From Tritrichomonas musculus (taxonomy: Eukaryota > Parabasalia > Tritrichomonadida > Tritrichomonadidae), in assembly GCA_039105265.1 (NCBI GenBank), contig JAPFFF010000006.1, forward strand, positions 4,464,001-4,528,000: a stretch of 64,000 bases of DNA, given 5' to 3'. The translations under genes were made by a program, and so were the position numbers. Of this stretch, positions 50,501-59,945 are shown one piece after another; the stretch's first letter is position 1; each line of letters starts with the position of its first letter. The notes below the pieces were generated by a model. The model saw only the letters and a list, made by a program, of their open reading frames with translations. It made no database searches and was not told the DNA's origin.

Positions 50501-53500
50501 AGCGGTCATTTGCAAACTCGTTTGCTTGTCATCAAGGAAAAGTAGATTTAATTCTTCTCAAATTCATTGGCACATATTCTGACATGAATTCGCAAGAAGA
50601 AAAAACGAAAAGCATAAATGACATATTACCAGCATTATCGTTACTTTCCAAGATAAGTCTTCGAGCTTCCTCGATGCCTGTTGTTAATACATTTATTTCA
50701 CTATTTTGTCAAATCAAGAGCAACTTTGTGCCACCATATATTTCTGAACTTACTCAAACATTACGGAATATCATTGTTGCCAGACAATTGCAGCCTATTG
50801 CATATTATCCGATATCATTAGATTCGCCAATTGTAAACATCTTGAGACTAACTGGCAATCAAATCAAGCAAGGATTCACCTTCATCATGAACATTTATAT
50901 CGATCCATTTTCACAAGACTACAAGCCACGAATTTTCTCTCTATCAGACAAGAAACAAGTACTAAAAGTCGGAATTTCCAAACGCCAAATATACATCTAC
51001 GGCTTTTCAGTCCCAGAAGTACTTTTTTCGTGTCAAATTCCACTCAATTCATGGACAAAAGTGGCCATTTCTTTTTACCCGCCAAAGAAGATTGTAGAGT
51101 GCCACATTGAGAATCAGTCGCCAAGTGTTCAGCCCTACAATCTGAATGATTTCCAGAACGGCCTGATCAACTGCCACTTCGGAGGAGGCAGCCGTGCATC
51201 GCCCACTGTCTTGCATGCAATCAACATTGGCAGTTTTGCCATATATCCGTACATAAATGACGTTAATTTCAAAGTTTTAGAATTTCAAAACACGCCGATC
51301 ATTTCGGTTACTTTTGAAAATGATCAAAGTCTTCTTCGTATTCGCAAGAAAAGCTCCTCTGACGTTGATGCTACTTTAATTGGTCCAAATGTAATTGTAT
51401 CTTTGTCATTGCCTGACGTTTTGATTCGCTTTTTCAAGGCACAAATATTGATTCCTTTGTTTGCACAGGTCGATCTTCCAATCTATGGAACTTTGGACAA
51501 CGAGCTTTTGCCATCCAGCTTTCTAGCATCGATATTGAATCTTCTTTCATCGACTCTTCAACTAAGCATCGATGCCCAGCAAAGTTTTGAGCAATCCAGC
51601 GGATTTCGAATCATTGCATATCTATTGACCTCTAATTCACCACGCAATTTGACCTTTGATTTATATTTGCATTTTGTCCTTTTGTATGAATCAATTCACC
51701 TTCCTGAGCTCAAATTACAACTTTTTCAATACATCTTGACAAATGCACAAATTTGGGCGTTAACCTCTCAAAAAGTTTGTCAACAAATTCTTGATCATTG
51801 GGATCAACATTTGTTCACAAAATATACTGACACTTTTTTGAGCGTTTTGCCTTTTTCAAGGCTAATTAACGTCTTTTCTCATTTCTATTGGCGAACTTCA
51901 AGAAAAGCTCGAAAATCGACCAATGAAAACGAAGAGACACTTGAATATGGAACGAGAACAATCATTTTCCAAATCTTTTGCAAAGTTGCCGAGAAGCAAT
52001 TTACAATGAATGACTTAATTGCATTGTTCATGTCGTGCGTTGGATCGCCTGACATGCAATTTAGCGAAGATTTGTTGTTGATGATTCGGCTTCTTGCACA
52101 GTCGAATCATTCGCCATTTAAGAACATCAACAACAAAGACATTCTGTTCTTCACGCTGCACTTTTTGCTTTCTTGCTATAACGAGAAGATCGCGTTATCA
52201 ACGATTGACACAATATTGGCTCTCCATTCGTCACAGTTATTTCAGGAAAGTTTTGTTGACGTTTTCATGCATATTGAACTGATTATGATAAATATAAAGG
52301 AAGTCTTCTATACCGAGTCTTTTGTTGCCGGCTTGCTAAAGATGTGCTATTCGCATCCTGAAGTTCTGCCAATTCCATTCTACATTGCTTCAACGTGCTC
52401 CGACCAATCGTCAGGGATAATCACAAATATCATCAATAATATCCATCCGAGCAACGAGTTTGGAATTGGCAAGCTGTGGTTTCTGTGGCCTCTTGTCACA
52501 GCGATCAAATTCAAAGATTATCTCGACTTCATCATGAATTTCATCATCATGTCTTCTTCTGCGCGCGATTGGACCAGCATTTATGCCACAATTGAGATTG
52601 TTGCTCTCGCACTAAATAACGATCCAATCCCTCTGCAAAGAGCTTTTCTCCTCGACCTGGGAAGGGCTTATATCTCTGGCCAGAGGGTTCCAAACGTTGT
52701 TAATTTGAACAATTCAAATTCGCAGTCTTCTTCTTCATTGTTGAATGGATCGGCATCGAACAACATTGGACAAACAGCGAGCTCAAATTTGAATGATCCT
52801 TCTGACACTTACAATGAAATTGAGGAGTTCGTTGAGTTGTGTCAATACTTCATCATTTCAAAGCCAATTGACAAGAAATCGTTAGCTTTGCACGTGGCGT
52901 ATGCAATCTCTCCTTTCATCGAAGGAAACGAGCTCGATTTGGTGTCTTTTGATTCGGTGAATCAAATATCTTCGGCTGCGACCAATTGTCCCTTCAAATT
53001 TTTTGAAGGAGGCGAATTTTTCACAAGCAAAATAATTGAGATGTCTCAGAAAAATTCAATACAGAGGAAGTTCCTCCTCGACTTGAACGAAAAAGGTCAA
53101 TGGAACGATGAAAAATTGAGTAAAACCGTTATTCAAATCATCACAAAATTCAATGTTGACAAGTTCACTTCACTTGCAATTGGCCTTTCACCAAGGCAAA
53201 ATCCAAATTCACCTCTGCAAAGTGAAAATGACTATAATCCAAATTCACCTATCCAAGGCGAAATTGACTACCATCCAAATTGTGAGAAATTGCACGAAAT
53301 ATTCGAAACTAGTAATGACTCTATTAACCGCCTCAATTTGACCATTCCAAGCCAATCTCTGTTAATAGTGGAAAACCGCCGAAAAGCAATCACAACCGAC
53401 TCCAATTTGCGGTTGAAATATCTCGACAACATCTACAACGAAATCGTTATGTACGTTAACGATGAGGACCGTCGAGTAACCGCCAACCACGACGAATCAT

Positions 53501-56500
53501 CGAAGCTTTGGATTCACCTTTGGCGGCAGTTAACGGTTGACCGTGCTCCGTGGCGAAATGCGCTTCCAATGTCTTCGACACACTTCAAGCGAAACCGCCG
53601 CATTTTGGCCTATTTTGCGCCCGTTAAGCTGAAGCGGAACATGGACTTCAACGAGCACAAGGACGCGTCCTTCAACCGGGACATCGGCTCTGGCGACCTC
53701 TCAAAAAAGCGGTTTGAAGAGCACCTCAACGAGCTTGAAATCCAGTATCGAAAGGAGGCTCCGCCGCCGCTTCTCGAGCTGAAGAACGAGTTCAGCGAGC
53801 AAGAAGAATTGAATAAAACCGCCAACGCAACCGCCAGCAATGTAGTGATCAACGTAAAAGAGAAGTCACAAAACTACAAGGCCAAATTATTGACCTTGGG
53901 TGGTCAAAAAGATGTCACTTTTTGCCTGATGCGTCGTAAGATCCAGATCATCGACAACAAGGAAAACAAGGTGAAGAACATCGATGCGTCCGAAGTGACG
54001 CACTTCCTGTTCCGCTCCTTCCTCCACCACGAGCGGTCCTTTGAAATCATCCTGAAGAACGGCAAGTCCTACCTCATTGATCTTCTCCAGGCGGCAAGTC
54101 TTGATCTGCTGAAGATAGTGTCAAAGCTGTCGGCTTTTGAGCATGCCTTAGTTCAAACCGTCCATTTCAAAGAGTTCGTTCAATCAATCAATATTCAAGC
54201 AAAGTGGTGTAACGGTTACATCTCAAATTTTGAATACTTGATGCAATTGAATTTTTTCGGTGGAAGGACATTTAACGAGCTCGCTTTGTATCCCGTCTTT
54301 CCGTGGATTTTCAGCAACTATTCAAGTTCGACCATTGATTTGACCATCCACTCAAATTTCAGAGACTTCTCAAAACCAATGGGAGCGATGACTGAGAAGC
54401 GGTTGAACGAGCTCCTGAAGCATGTCAAGGACTTCATGGCAATCAGGACTGCCGGCTTTTTGTATAGTAGCTGTTATATTTCACCATTAACCGTCATTCT
54501 CCTCTTAATTCGAATGGAGCCGTTTACAACACTTCACATCCAGCTTCAAAGTGGCAAGTTCGACCACGCGGCTCGTGTTTTCGCCTCCATTCCGAGTGCG
54601 TACCGAATGGCGACGACGCACAACAACGACTACCGAGAGTTGATTCCAGAGTTCTTCTACACGTCGTCTTTTCTCGAGAATCGTAACAACTTTGACCTTG
54701 GAAAGGTCAATTCGGTTGATGTTAACGATGTCAGCCTTCCGAAGTGGAGCAAGAGCGCGATAGACTTCGTCTACATACACAGGAAGGCGCTCGAAAGCGA
54801 CTACGTGAGTGAGCATCTGAATGATTGGATTGACTTGATATTTGGTCATAAACAAAAAGGCCAAAAAGCGGTTGAAGCGAACAACACATTTGACCCTTGC
54901 TTGTATGAAAATATCTGGACAAAGGAGAACTTGAATGACCCTTCAAAGCGAGCCATGATTGAAGCTCTCCTTCAGCACTGCGGGCACATCCCTAACCAGC
55001 TTTTCACGCAGCCGCATCCGCCTAAGAAAAAGTTCGTTGTTACACCTTTGATTTCATCGTCGCTCACTTTTTCAACAGGAGTCATATGCAGCGTCTTCAC
55101 CAACTTCTACGTCAAGCAGAACTCGCTGGTGCGCTGCCTCTACTGCACGCGCGAGGGCAAGATTCTGCTTGCTTCGACCGACCTGAAAGAGATAAACTGG
55201 TCGATGATCGGATTGGACTCTTATTCGCAGAATTCGCCTTCAATTTCACCTCAACAGACAAACACAGTGTCGAGTGCAAATTCGCCTTTCAGGCCAAACA
55301 GCGCAGCTCCCTACAGAGTCGGAATGAGGAGGAAGACGCTCATACTCGGCAAGTTTGAAGAGGGCAGCACGCCTGTGAACGCGCCAGCAAAGATTCCTTC
55401 TTCCCCATCTATCGGCGAGCACGACACTGCCATTCGGAGGAGCTCGATGACGTCGTTCTCGTTCGCCTCAGCCGGCGGCGGCTCCTCAAATGGATCCGGC
55501 GGCGGCCCGGGCAACGGAGGAGCAGCAGGAAGTGGAACCGACGACGACTGCTACTACGTGTGCGACGTTGACTTGTCAATGACGACTCCGAACAAGTTTG
55601 ACAAGTTTGCCTTCTATCCGAAGCTTGCGCGGTTCATCCTCGCGACTGACACTGGCGTCGTCCAGGTGACTGACTTCTCGATCGCGAGCGGGGGCGACTC
55701 TTTCTCCGGCAAGGCTGTCAAGAAGGAGGCTTCTGTGTCACTTTTCCAGCACATTGGACGGGTGAATTGTGTGTCGGTCTCAGAAAACTTTATCGTCTCG
55801 GGCGGTTCTGACACGATAATCAATGTTTGGGAGAATCCAAACAAACCTCTTTCAAACTGCCTTCCATCGTCAAAAACGACGGTTGTCACTTCACTTTCAC
55901 CTTCGATCTACTCAGCCATCATACCTGGTTCTCTATCGTCTTCAACCGTCACAACCGCCGCCTCAACAGGCCAATCAATTGACCAGTCATCATCACCTGA
56001 TGGTATCACTTCACCTTCATCAGTGGTCACTTCACCTTCCGTTAACGCTTCACCAACCGTCGACGGTGGCTCTGTTGGCCCTGACCCTTCTTCGATGCAG
56101 CAGTCATCGTCAGGCTCCCCTCCATCGTCCAACTTCGTCGTCAAGCACCTGAAGAGCATCCAGTCGTTCAGGAGCGAGATCACGTGCACCTTCATCAACG
56201 AGAAGTTCGGCACAATCGCGTGCGGAACGAATGACGGCTCGGTTCTTCTGATTGACACTGCGAGCCTGATATCGACTGTCGCTATCGACATTGCGCCAGA
56301 GACGCCGGTGCGCGTGCACATCACGCCGGGGTGGGGCTTTGTTGTCGTCTACTCGACGAAAGTTGTTGATGGGAGAATTCTGAACTTTATTTCACTTTTT
56401 GACATCGATGGTCAATTTATCAGAAAGAAGGAATTGAGCTACAACATCTCAGCCTGGACTGTCTACATGTCAATCGACGGATTCGACTACATGGCGATCG

Positions 56501-56718
56501 CAAATGACGCCGGGTGCCTCTTCCTGTGCGAGGCCTTTTACCTCGACCTGGAGGAGGCCTGCGCGCCAAAAAATAGCTCTAAAATTGTTGCCCTCAAGTA
56601 CATCGTAAGCCAGGGAATCCTGCTCGCTGCCAGAGAGAACGGCGCCATTGACACCTTCTCTGAAAATATTTTGAATACAAAGAGATTCAATAGAACCGTT
56701 TTCGGTATTGAAAAATAA
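47545..56718 (+). CDS. Giant BEACH-domain protein with PH-like and WD40 domains
   Basis: 3,057 aa from the first in-frame ATG at 47545 (MKSSLHPIAA). N-terminal helical-repeat region; Asn/Asp/Glu low-complexity stretch at about residues 490-720; ConA-like lectin fold at about 1105-1240 (GFTFIMNIYIDPF, then WTKVAISFYPP); PH-BEACH at about 2110-2200; BEACH at about 2215-2470 (WCNGYISNFEYLMQLNFFGG, RTFNELALYPVFPWI, RELIPEFFY, SLPKWS, WIDLIFGHKQKG); WD40-type C-terminus from about 2675 (SVSENFIVSGGSDTIINVWE). It has the order of LvsA/neurobeachin/WDFY3 proteins, which act in vesicle traffic, lysosomes or cytokinesis. A Gly-rich linker lies near residue 2650. GC content rises steeply from about 53,400 to 56,650. 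Confidence 0.92.
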   Translation: MKSSLHPIAAIFNLCHTEKNTIASKASLSQIKGHYQFDRDEINMLSVQLFNGLQISKIIPEKRFTVKFNSENLRKILNQGRSSHYVLLLLFSSISWLIEAERSNNITNFGLVLDILDSVSPQIPTIYQVTNYFYISIFKLNADTNFQDVEQQTKRFCEKYKKNANFIDNTILLWLQIAYSFPVQTVFSQNILMFTAQFYQENQHLFTEDQINSLCFILNPKFSKLDRNALCFLIEIANILPLNSIYETTTYLIDSIQTVLEGTDVIYEIFDKTKYQQTISFEKPRETSSSIQYPSKEAYYSDDFLLPQFPFDLNFRISPTIKKMTNYISKVLISSSVPPNKFCSNLVALLQTSLKSPHFFDYVASVLSILIFVESIDVDTIFKVLIDSPLFDPQITIFTKNSEKECVHKLRMLSYRYIIFPNPSNCKLFFKMMKYPLLISEFFFYAVRMHIHCEILKNHSFIHYIYVTIIYYRQLDINNKKKLEGGDAKIKVNDSFNIDIFNEDGVDDEELLEMKLKINETKDSLNNPEPNNDSNSHQFDQKGNSSDINKESGNVENDNEKSISNQDNNESNNDENSKKDNIIDDSNKVNITDENNHQEGIDDEKINNNNNNEEAINEDNNNNENLDNEISNEENTNNENINKETTNDETNSKENEIENVDDANKDVNDQTEINSTNENESNLPPNTETVNIEEEEEDVENEKVEQSPTSSLESTKKEIIKVIHRKPLPYAKNNFIKWFLQAYKDNCPVQSPEQNAKENLDDIVYIHCVLVYILAFIIKTLQADASVSLIWNESAILPAIFSLIFDECLRPIILKILRTIWEVDISDTTINSQSHILTIFQQNYDEEFALLDLQLLEAINKELTNFPHINRQSFSLLCPVITSILVNCDISSEFLHNAMRFFSFVPNEVKRATRTAIVAAMQKTEGKEPDRRFFTDFVLLITDDTNIKESPDYLIRMPTIVSIFIEAFLESPLLNEVLQFVDSLCQRSFANSFACHQGKVDLILLKFIGTYSDMNSQEEKTKSINDILPALSLLSKISLRASSMPVVNTFISLFCQIKSNFVPPYISELTQTLRNIIVARQLQPIAYYPISLDSPIVNILRLTGNQIKQGFTFIMNIYIDPFSQDYKPRIFSLSDKKQVLKVGISKRQIYIYGFSVPEVLFSCQIPLNSWTKVAISFYPPKKIVECHIENQSPSVQPYNLNDFQNGLINCHFGGGSRASPTVLHAINIGSFAIYPYINDVNFKVLEFQNTPIISVTFENDQSLLRIRKKSSSDVDATLIGPNVIVSLSLPDVLIRFFKAQILIPLFAQVDLPIYGTLDNELLPSSFLASILNLLSSTLQLSIDAQQSFEQSSGFRIIAYLLTSNSPRNLTFDLYLHFVLLYESIHLPELKLQLFQYILTNAQIWALTSQKVCQQILDHWDQHLFTKYTDTFLSVLPFSRLINVFSHFYWRTSRKARKSTNENEETLEYGTRTIIFQIFCKVAEKQFTMNDLIALFMSCVGSPDMQFSEDLLLMIRLLAQSNHSPFKNINNKDILFFTLHFLLSCYNEKIALSTIDTILALHSSQLFQESFVDVFMHIELIMINIKEVFYTESFVAGLLKMCYSHPEVLPIPFYIASTCSDQSSGIITNIINNIHPSNEFGIGKLWFLWPLVTAIKFKDYLDFIMNFIIMSSSARDWTSIYATIEIVALALNNDPIPLQRAFLLDLGRAYISGQRVPNVVNLNNSNSQSSSSLLNGSASNNIGQTASSNLNDPSDTYNEIEEFVELCQYFIISKPIDKKSLALHVAYAISPFIEGNELDLVSFDSVNQISSAATNCPFKFFEGGEFFTSKIIEMSQKNSIQRKFLLDLNEKGQWNDEKLSKTVIQIITKFNVDKFTSLAIGLSPRQNPNSPLQSENDYNPNSPIQGEIDYHPNCEKLHEIFETSNDSINRLNLTIPSQSLLIVENRRKAITTDSNLRLKYLDNIYNEIVMYVNDEDRRVTANHDESSKLWIHLWRQLTVDRAPWRNALPMSSTHFKRNRRILAYFAPVKLKRNMDFNEHKDASFNRDIGSGDLSKKRFEEHLNELEIQYRKEAPPPLLELKNEFSEQEELNKTANATASNVVINVKEKSQNYKAKLLTLGGQKDVTFCLMRRKIQIIDNKENKVKNIDASEVTHFLFRSFLHHERSFEIILKNGKSYLIDLLQAASLDLLKIVSKLSAFEHALVQTVHFKEFVQSINIQAKWCNGYISNFEYLMQLNFFGGRTFNELALYPVFPWIFSNYSSSTIDLTIHSNFRDFSKPMGAMTEKRLNELLKHVKDFMAIRTAGFLYSSCYISPLTVILLLIRMEPFTTLHIQLQSGKFDHAARVFASIPSAYRMATTHNNDYRELIPEFFYTSSFLENRNNFDLGKVNSVDVNDVSLPKWSKSAIDFVYIHRKALESDYVSEHLNDWIDLIFGHKQKGQKAVEANNTFDPCLYENIWTKENLNDPSKRAMIEALLQHCGHIPNQLFTQPHPPKKKFVVTPLISSSLTFSTGVICSVFTNFYVKQNSLVRCLYCTREGKILLASTDLKEINWSMIGLDSYSQNSPSISPQQTNTVSSANSPFRPNSAAPYRVGMRRKTLILGKFEEGSTPVNAPAKIPSSPSIGEHDTAIRRSSMTSFSFASAGGGSSNGSGGGPGNGGAAGSGTDDDCYYVCDVDLSMTTPNKFDKFAFYPKLARFILATDTGVVQVTDFSIASGGDSFSGKAVKKEASVSLFQHIGRVNCVSVSENFIVSGGSDTIINVWENPNKPLSNCLPSSKTTVVTSLSPSIYSAIIPGSLSSSTVTTAASTGQSIDQSSSPDGITSPSSVVTSPSVNASPTVDGGSVGPDPSSMQQSSSGSPPSSNFVVKHLKSIQSFRSEITCTFINEKFGTIACGTNDGSVLLIDTASLISTVAIDIAPETPVRVHITPGWGFVVVYSTKVVDGRILNFISLFDIDGQFIRKKELSYNISAWTVYMSIDGFDYMAIANDAGCLFLCEAFYLDLEEACAPKNSSKIVALKYIVSQGILLAARENGAIDTFSENILNTKRFNRTVFGIEK
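49020..49700 (+). repeat. Asn/Glu/Asp low-complexity coding tract in the BEACH gene
   Basis: GAT/GAA/AAT codon runs encode about 225 residues with almost no hydrophobic residues, inside the BEACH gene. The frame is open throughout. This is likely a flexible, fast-evolving linker between two helical blocks. Confidence 0.8.
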
Positions 56719-57316
56719 CTTTTATTATTTTATTATTTATATTGTAAATGTTATTTTTTTACACTCTTTTTTATTATTATTATTAATATTTGCATGTTTA
56801 TTTTTTATATGTGGCGAACTATTTTCGAATTTCTAATGATAGAATATGCAAACGGAAAAAAAAAACAAGCAATGAATTTTTGATAGTAATAGATTCATTT
56901 TTAAATGAAATATCCAACAAAATTTTAATTTAATTGATTCAAATACTCAAAGGTATATATTATTATTCTCAATAGTCATTAATTAAAAGATTATTAAGGG
57001 AGTAGTCTCATTTTATTATTCATTCAAAAAATATCAAATTTTCGGTTGAAATAAAACAGTTTTTTTTTTTATATTTTTAATTATCTGATGATTAAAAATT
57101 ATATTTTTATTAGAAACAAGAATATTGTTATTGGGATTAATTGAATATGAAATTAACATAGAAATAAATTAAATTTGATTCATAAAAATATATATATATA
57201 TATATTATATATTAAATGTGTGTGTCCGAGGTGGGTAATTTTCTTTCTTTTGAAATTAGTTGACTTGAATTTGTAATTAAAATATCGTTGCTTGTCAATG
57301 TTTTTTTTTTTTTTTT
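56719..57316. other. AT-rich intergenic DNA between convergent genes
   Basis: GAGGTGGGTAATTTT at about 57,230 resembles the TIR termini of elements in this window, but no partner end is visible. A T run (57299-57318) abuts the stop codon of the kinase on the minus strand. Nothing else is recognised. Confidence 0.4.
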
Positions 57317-58852
57317 TTAATGCTTGTTTTGTGCATTTTGTACAATTTGTATTTCTTTGAGAAGTTGCCTAATTTGTTTTTTGATTTCTTTTCCTTCATC
57401 CAAAAGATTGTTTACTTTCAATGTTAAATCATCAACTATTTCTTGTAAACGAGCTTCTTCTTCATCAACAGGATCAGCATTAGTTTCTGGAACAAGAGAG
57501 GATGATGAATGAATAAGAGGCTTTGGTGAATCAAAAAGAGGAGAGGAAGAAATACCTGGGACTGTTAAATCATTATTACTGCTTACTTGATTGGTAGAAT
57601 CAGATAATATAGATGGACTTTGTTTTTTAACTTTGACTATGAACCTTCCCTTTTTGTGAACTTCTTCTTTATCATTAATATCGTTACTGCTTGCGTTTTC
57701 TGAAATGTTACTTAATTGAGTTGAAAAAACTGAAGAAGATGAAGGAGTTGATGAGCATGAAGGAGAACTAGAAGTTGTTATTGCTGCAGACGCTGGTGGA
57801 GCAGGTGGATTAATGGGGATTGCAGGTTTAGTATCTTTTATAGGACTTTCATCAGATTTCTTAGGACTATCGCTTTCGACATCAAAATTCCATTCTGTTT
57901 TTGTTGATTTCGGCTGTTCTTTAACTTGCTGAATATTGTTCATCATGTGATTTGCCATTTCTTGTCTGAGCATTGGAAATCTTTGTTCAAGTGGAGGAAG
58001 TTTAACCAAGACATTGTCACGAATATATTCAGGCCCTTTAACTTTTTGGAAGAATTTATATTGGAGTAATTCATGTGCAGTAGACCTCTTGCTTGGATCG
58101 TAATTGAGGCAAGCTTTCACAAGATCTCTGAATTCTTGCGAAAATCCACTACTAGCAGTTAGTATAGGTGGTGGAGCTTTGAGAACTTTTTGTATAATTT
58201 GTAGAGGGGCCATTGATGCATAAGGCGCTGATCCCATAGCAAGCTCGATGGCTGTAATTCCAAATGACCAAATGTCTGCCTTTTCGGTATATCCATCTGT
58301 GTTTTGAAGTACCTCAGGAGCCATATAGCATGGTGTCCCAATGACTGTAAAACGAGAAGGATTGATTAAAAGTGAGGCAGCAACACCAAAATCGCCAATT
58401 TTTATTTGTCCGTCTGATCCAGCAAGAGCGTTTGCAGGTTTTACATCTCTATGAAGTTCTTTATTTGAATGGATATAATCTAAAGCTCTTAATATTGAAT
58501 AAAGTATTGTGGCAATGATACACTCATCTTTAAATCCATTTGGAAATGCATATCTTAATATATCTGCGACTGATCCACCTGACATGCATTCCATTAATAT
58601 ATACAATCGAGTTCCTGATGTGAATGAATTGTAATATTTTACAACTGTAGGATGTTGTGATGATGACCAAAACGCGACTTCTTGACGTAAAAGATCGATT
58701 TCCATAGGATAAGCTTCAAGATTAATAATTTTAATTGCAAGTTCTTTATTATTAGTAAGGCATTTTGCTACATGAACTTCAGAAGTAGATCCGCAGCCAA
58801 TTAGGTGAAGGAGTTTATATTTTGAAGCATCAAGAGGAAAATCATTCGACAT
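57317..58852 (-). CDS. STE20-family kinase, OSR1/SPAK (Fray)-like
   Basis: A 511-aa protein. Kinase domain residues 12-275: IGCGSTSEVHVAKC glycine loop, LAIKIINLE with the ATP Lys, LHRDVKPANAL catalytic loop, KIGDFGVAASL, IGTPCYMAPEVL activation segment and DIWSFGITAIELA. These match the germinal-centre/OSR1 branch of STE20 kinases. Two small departures are the loop ending PANAL instead of GNIL and the glycine loop lacking its last Gly. The tail is Ser/Pro-rich with a C-terminal coiled coil (DLTLKVNNLLDEGKEIKKQI). OSR1-type kinases govern ion transport and cytoskeleton; no clear CCT domain is visible, so the role is open. The stop codon is followed directly by an A-run of about 18. Confidence 0.82.
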   Translation of the reverse strand: MSNDFPLDASKYKLLHLIGCGSTSEVHVAKCLTNNKELAIKIINLEAYPMEIDLLRQEVAFWSSSQHPTVVKYYNSFTSGTRLYILMECMSGGSVADILRYAFPNGFKDECIIATILYSILRALDYIHSNKELHRDVKPANALAGSDGQIKIGDFGVAASLLINPSRFTVIGTPCYMAPEVLQNTDGYTEKADIWSFGITAIELAMGSAPYASMAPLQIIQKVLKAPPPILTASSGFSQEFRDLVKACLNYDPSKRSTAHELLQYKFFQKVKGPEYIRDNVLVKLPPLEQRFPMLRQEMANHMMNNIQQVKEQPKSTKTEWNFDVESDSPKKSDESPIKDTKPAIPINPPAPPASAAITTSSSPSCSSTPSSSSVFSTQLSNISENASSNDINDKEEVHKKGRFIVKVKKQSPSILSDSTNQVSSNNDLTVPGISSSPLFDSPKPLIHSSSSLVPETNADPVDEEEARLQEIVDDLTLKVNNLLDEGKEIKKQIRQLLKEIQIVQNAQNKH

Positions 58853-59022
58853 TTGATAATTTTTGTTAACAAAAATAAAATTTTTTTAATTAAAATTCAA
58901 TTGCTTTTTAAAATAATTGCTATCAATTGATAATCATTGCTACTAACGATTCGAAAGTAATTTTTTTTACAATTAACTTATAGGTAGAAATTATTACTCT
59001 TCACTCATTCAATTTTTTTGCT
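58853..59022. other. Short AT-rich gap upstream of the STE20 gene
   Basis: Promoter side of the kinase. No clear initiator other than a TCA directly at the ATG (TCAAATG on the minus strand). No gene is seen. Confidence 0.35.
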
Positions 59023-59945
59023 TCTTATTAAGAGGTGAGACTGCGAAATTTTAAATGAACTTTTTTAGGAATAATAATCAACAAAATTAAAAATAAATTA
59101 AAAATATAGTATTATGGTGCTGTTACCTTTTCATATCATATACTTTTTTTCAGATTTAATCAAAATAAATTGAAATTGTATTGATATTTCAAAATGTCAT
59201 AATTCATATATTCGTCATTATTTTTTCTTTTCAACCATTAAATTGCATTTGTATATAGATGATCTCTATTTTTTAATAAGAAAGCTATTCAATGAATGCG
59301 TTTTTGGTCAAAATTCAAAAAAATATTTTTCAATTTAAAGAGAAATTTTCTTCTATATTAAAGACCAAAGGGATGACTATAGTTTATCTCTTAACTTATC
59401 TGGTGCTGGCAAACATATCAAAATATTTTTTAAAAATTTTTTACAATTTTAGCTAGGATTGAGGTTTAATATTGAATATAATTCTATATACGTTAATGAT
59501 GTAAACTTCACAAATATCTAAATAATTTCATTTGTTTTTATTTTGGTATCAACATCACAATAAGTATTTATTTTAATATTTATCAATAATTTACCAAAAA
59601 AATCATGCTTATAATATGATTATAGTTAGTTAAATCATAAAAAATCATTATTTGATTTATAATTCTTAGTCGAAGATTTTAATATTATATTCACATCTAT
59701 ATATTAAATATTGATAATTAAATTATTTATTATTTTGAGTAAATAGAATTTTTTTATTAAGATAAAATTGAAATTATAATAAGATAGATGCTATTCAATT
59801 TTAAAAATAGATTTATAGCTAAAAATCTGAAAAAAATATTAGTGAAATTATCATAAATAGCATTTAATTCTGGAATAAAATAATATGTATTAATATTATT
59901 AAAAAATACCAAAAATTTTCGCAGCCTCACCTCTTCTTATTACTG
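59023..59945. mobile_element. 907-bp TIR element with 8-bp target duplication
   Basis: The body is 59031-59937. Ends are AGAGGTGAGACTGCGAAA and, inverted, AGAGGTGAGGCTGCGAAA. The target duplication TCTTATTA lies at 59023-59030 and 59938-59945. The interior is AT-rich with no gene. The terminus AGAGGTG is shared with the element at 29191-29830. Confidence 0.87.

Noticed and set aside
57228-57242. GAGGTGGGTAATTTT as the end of another TIR element
   Set aside because: No inverted partner or target duplication was found within about 1 kb on either side.
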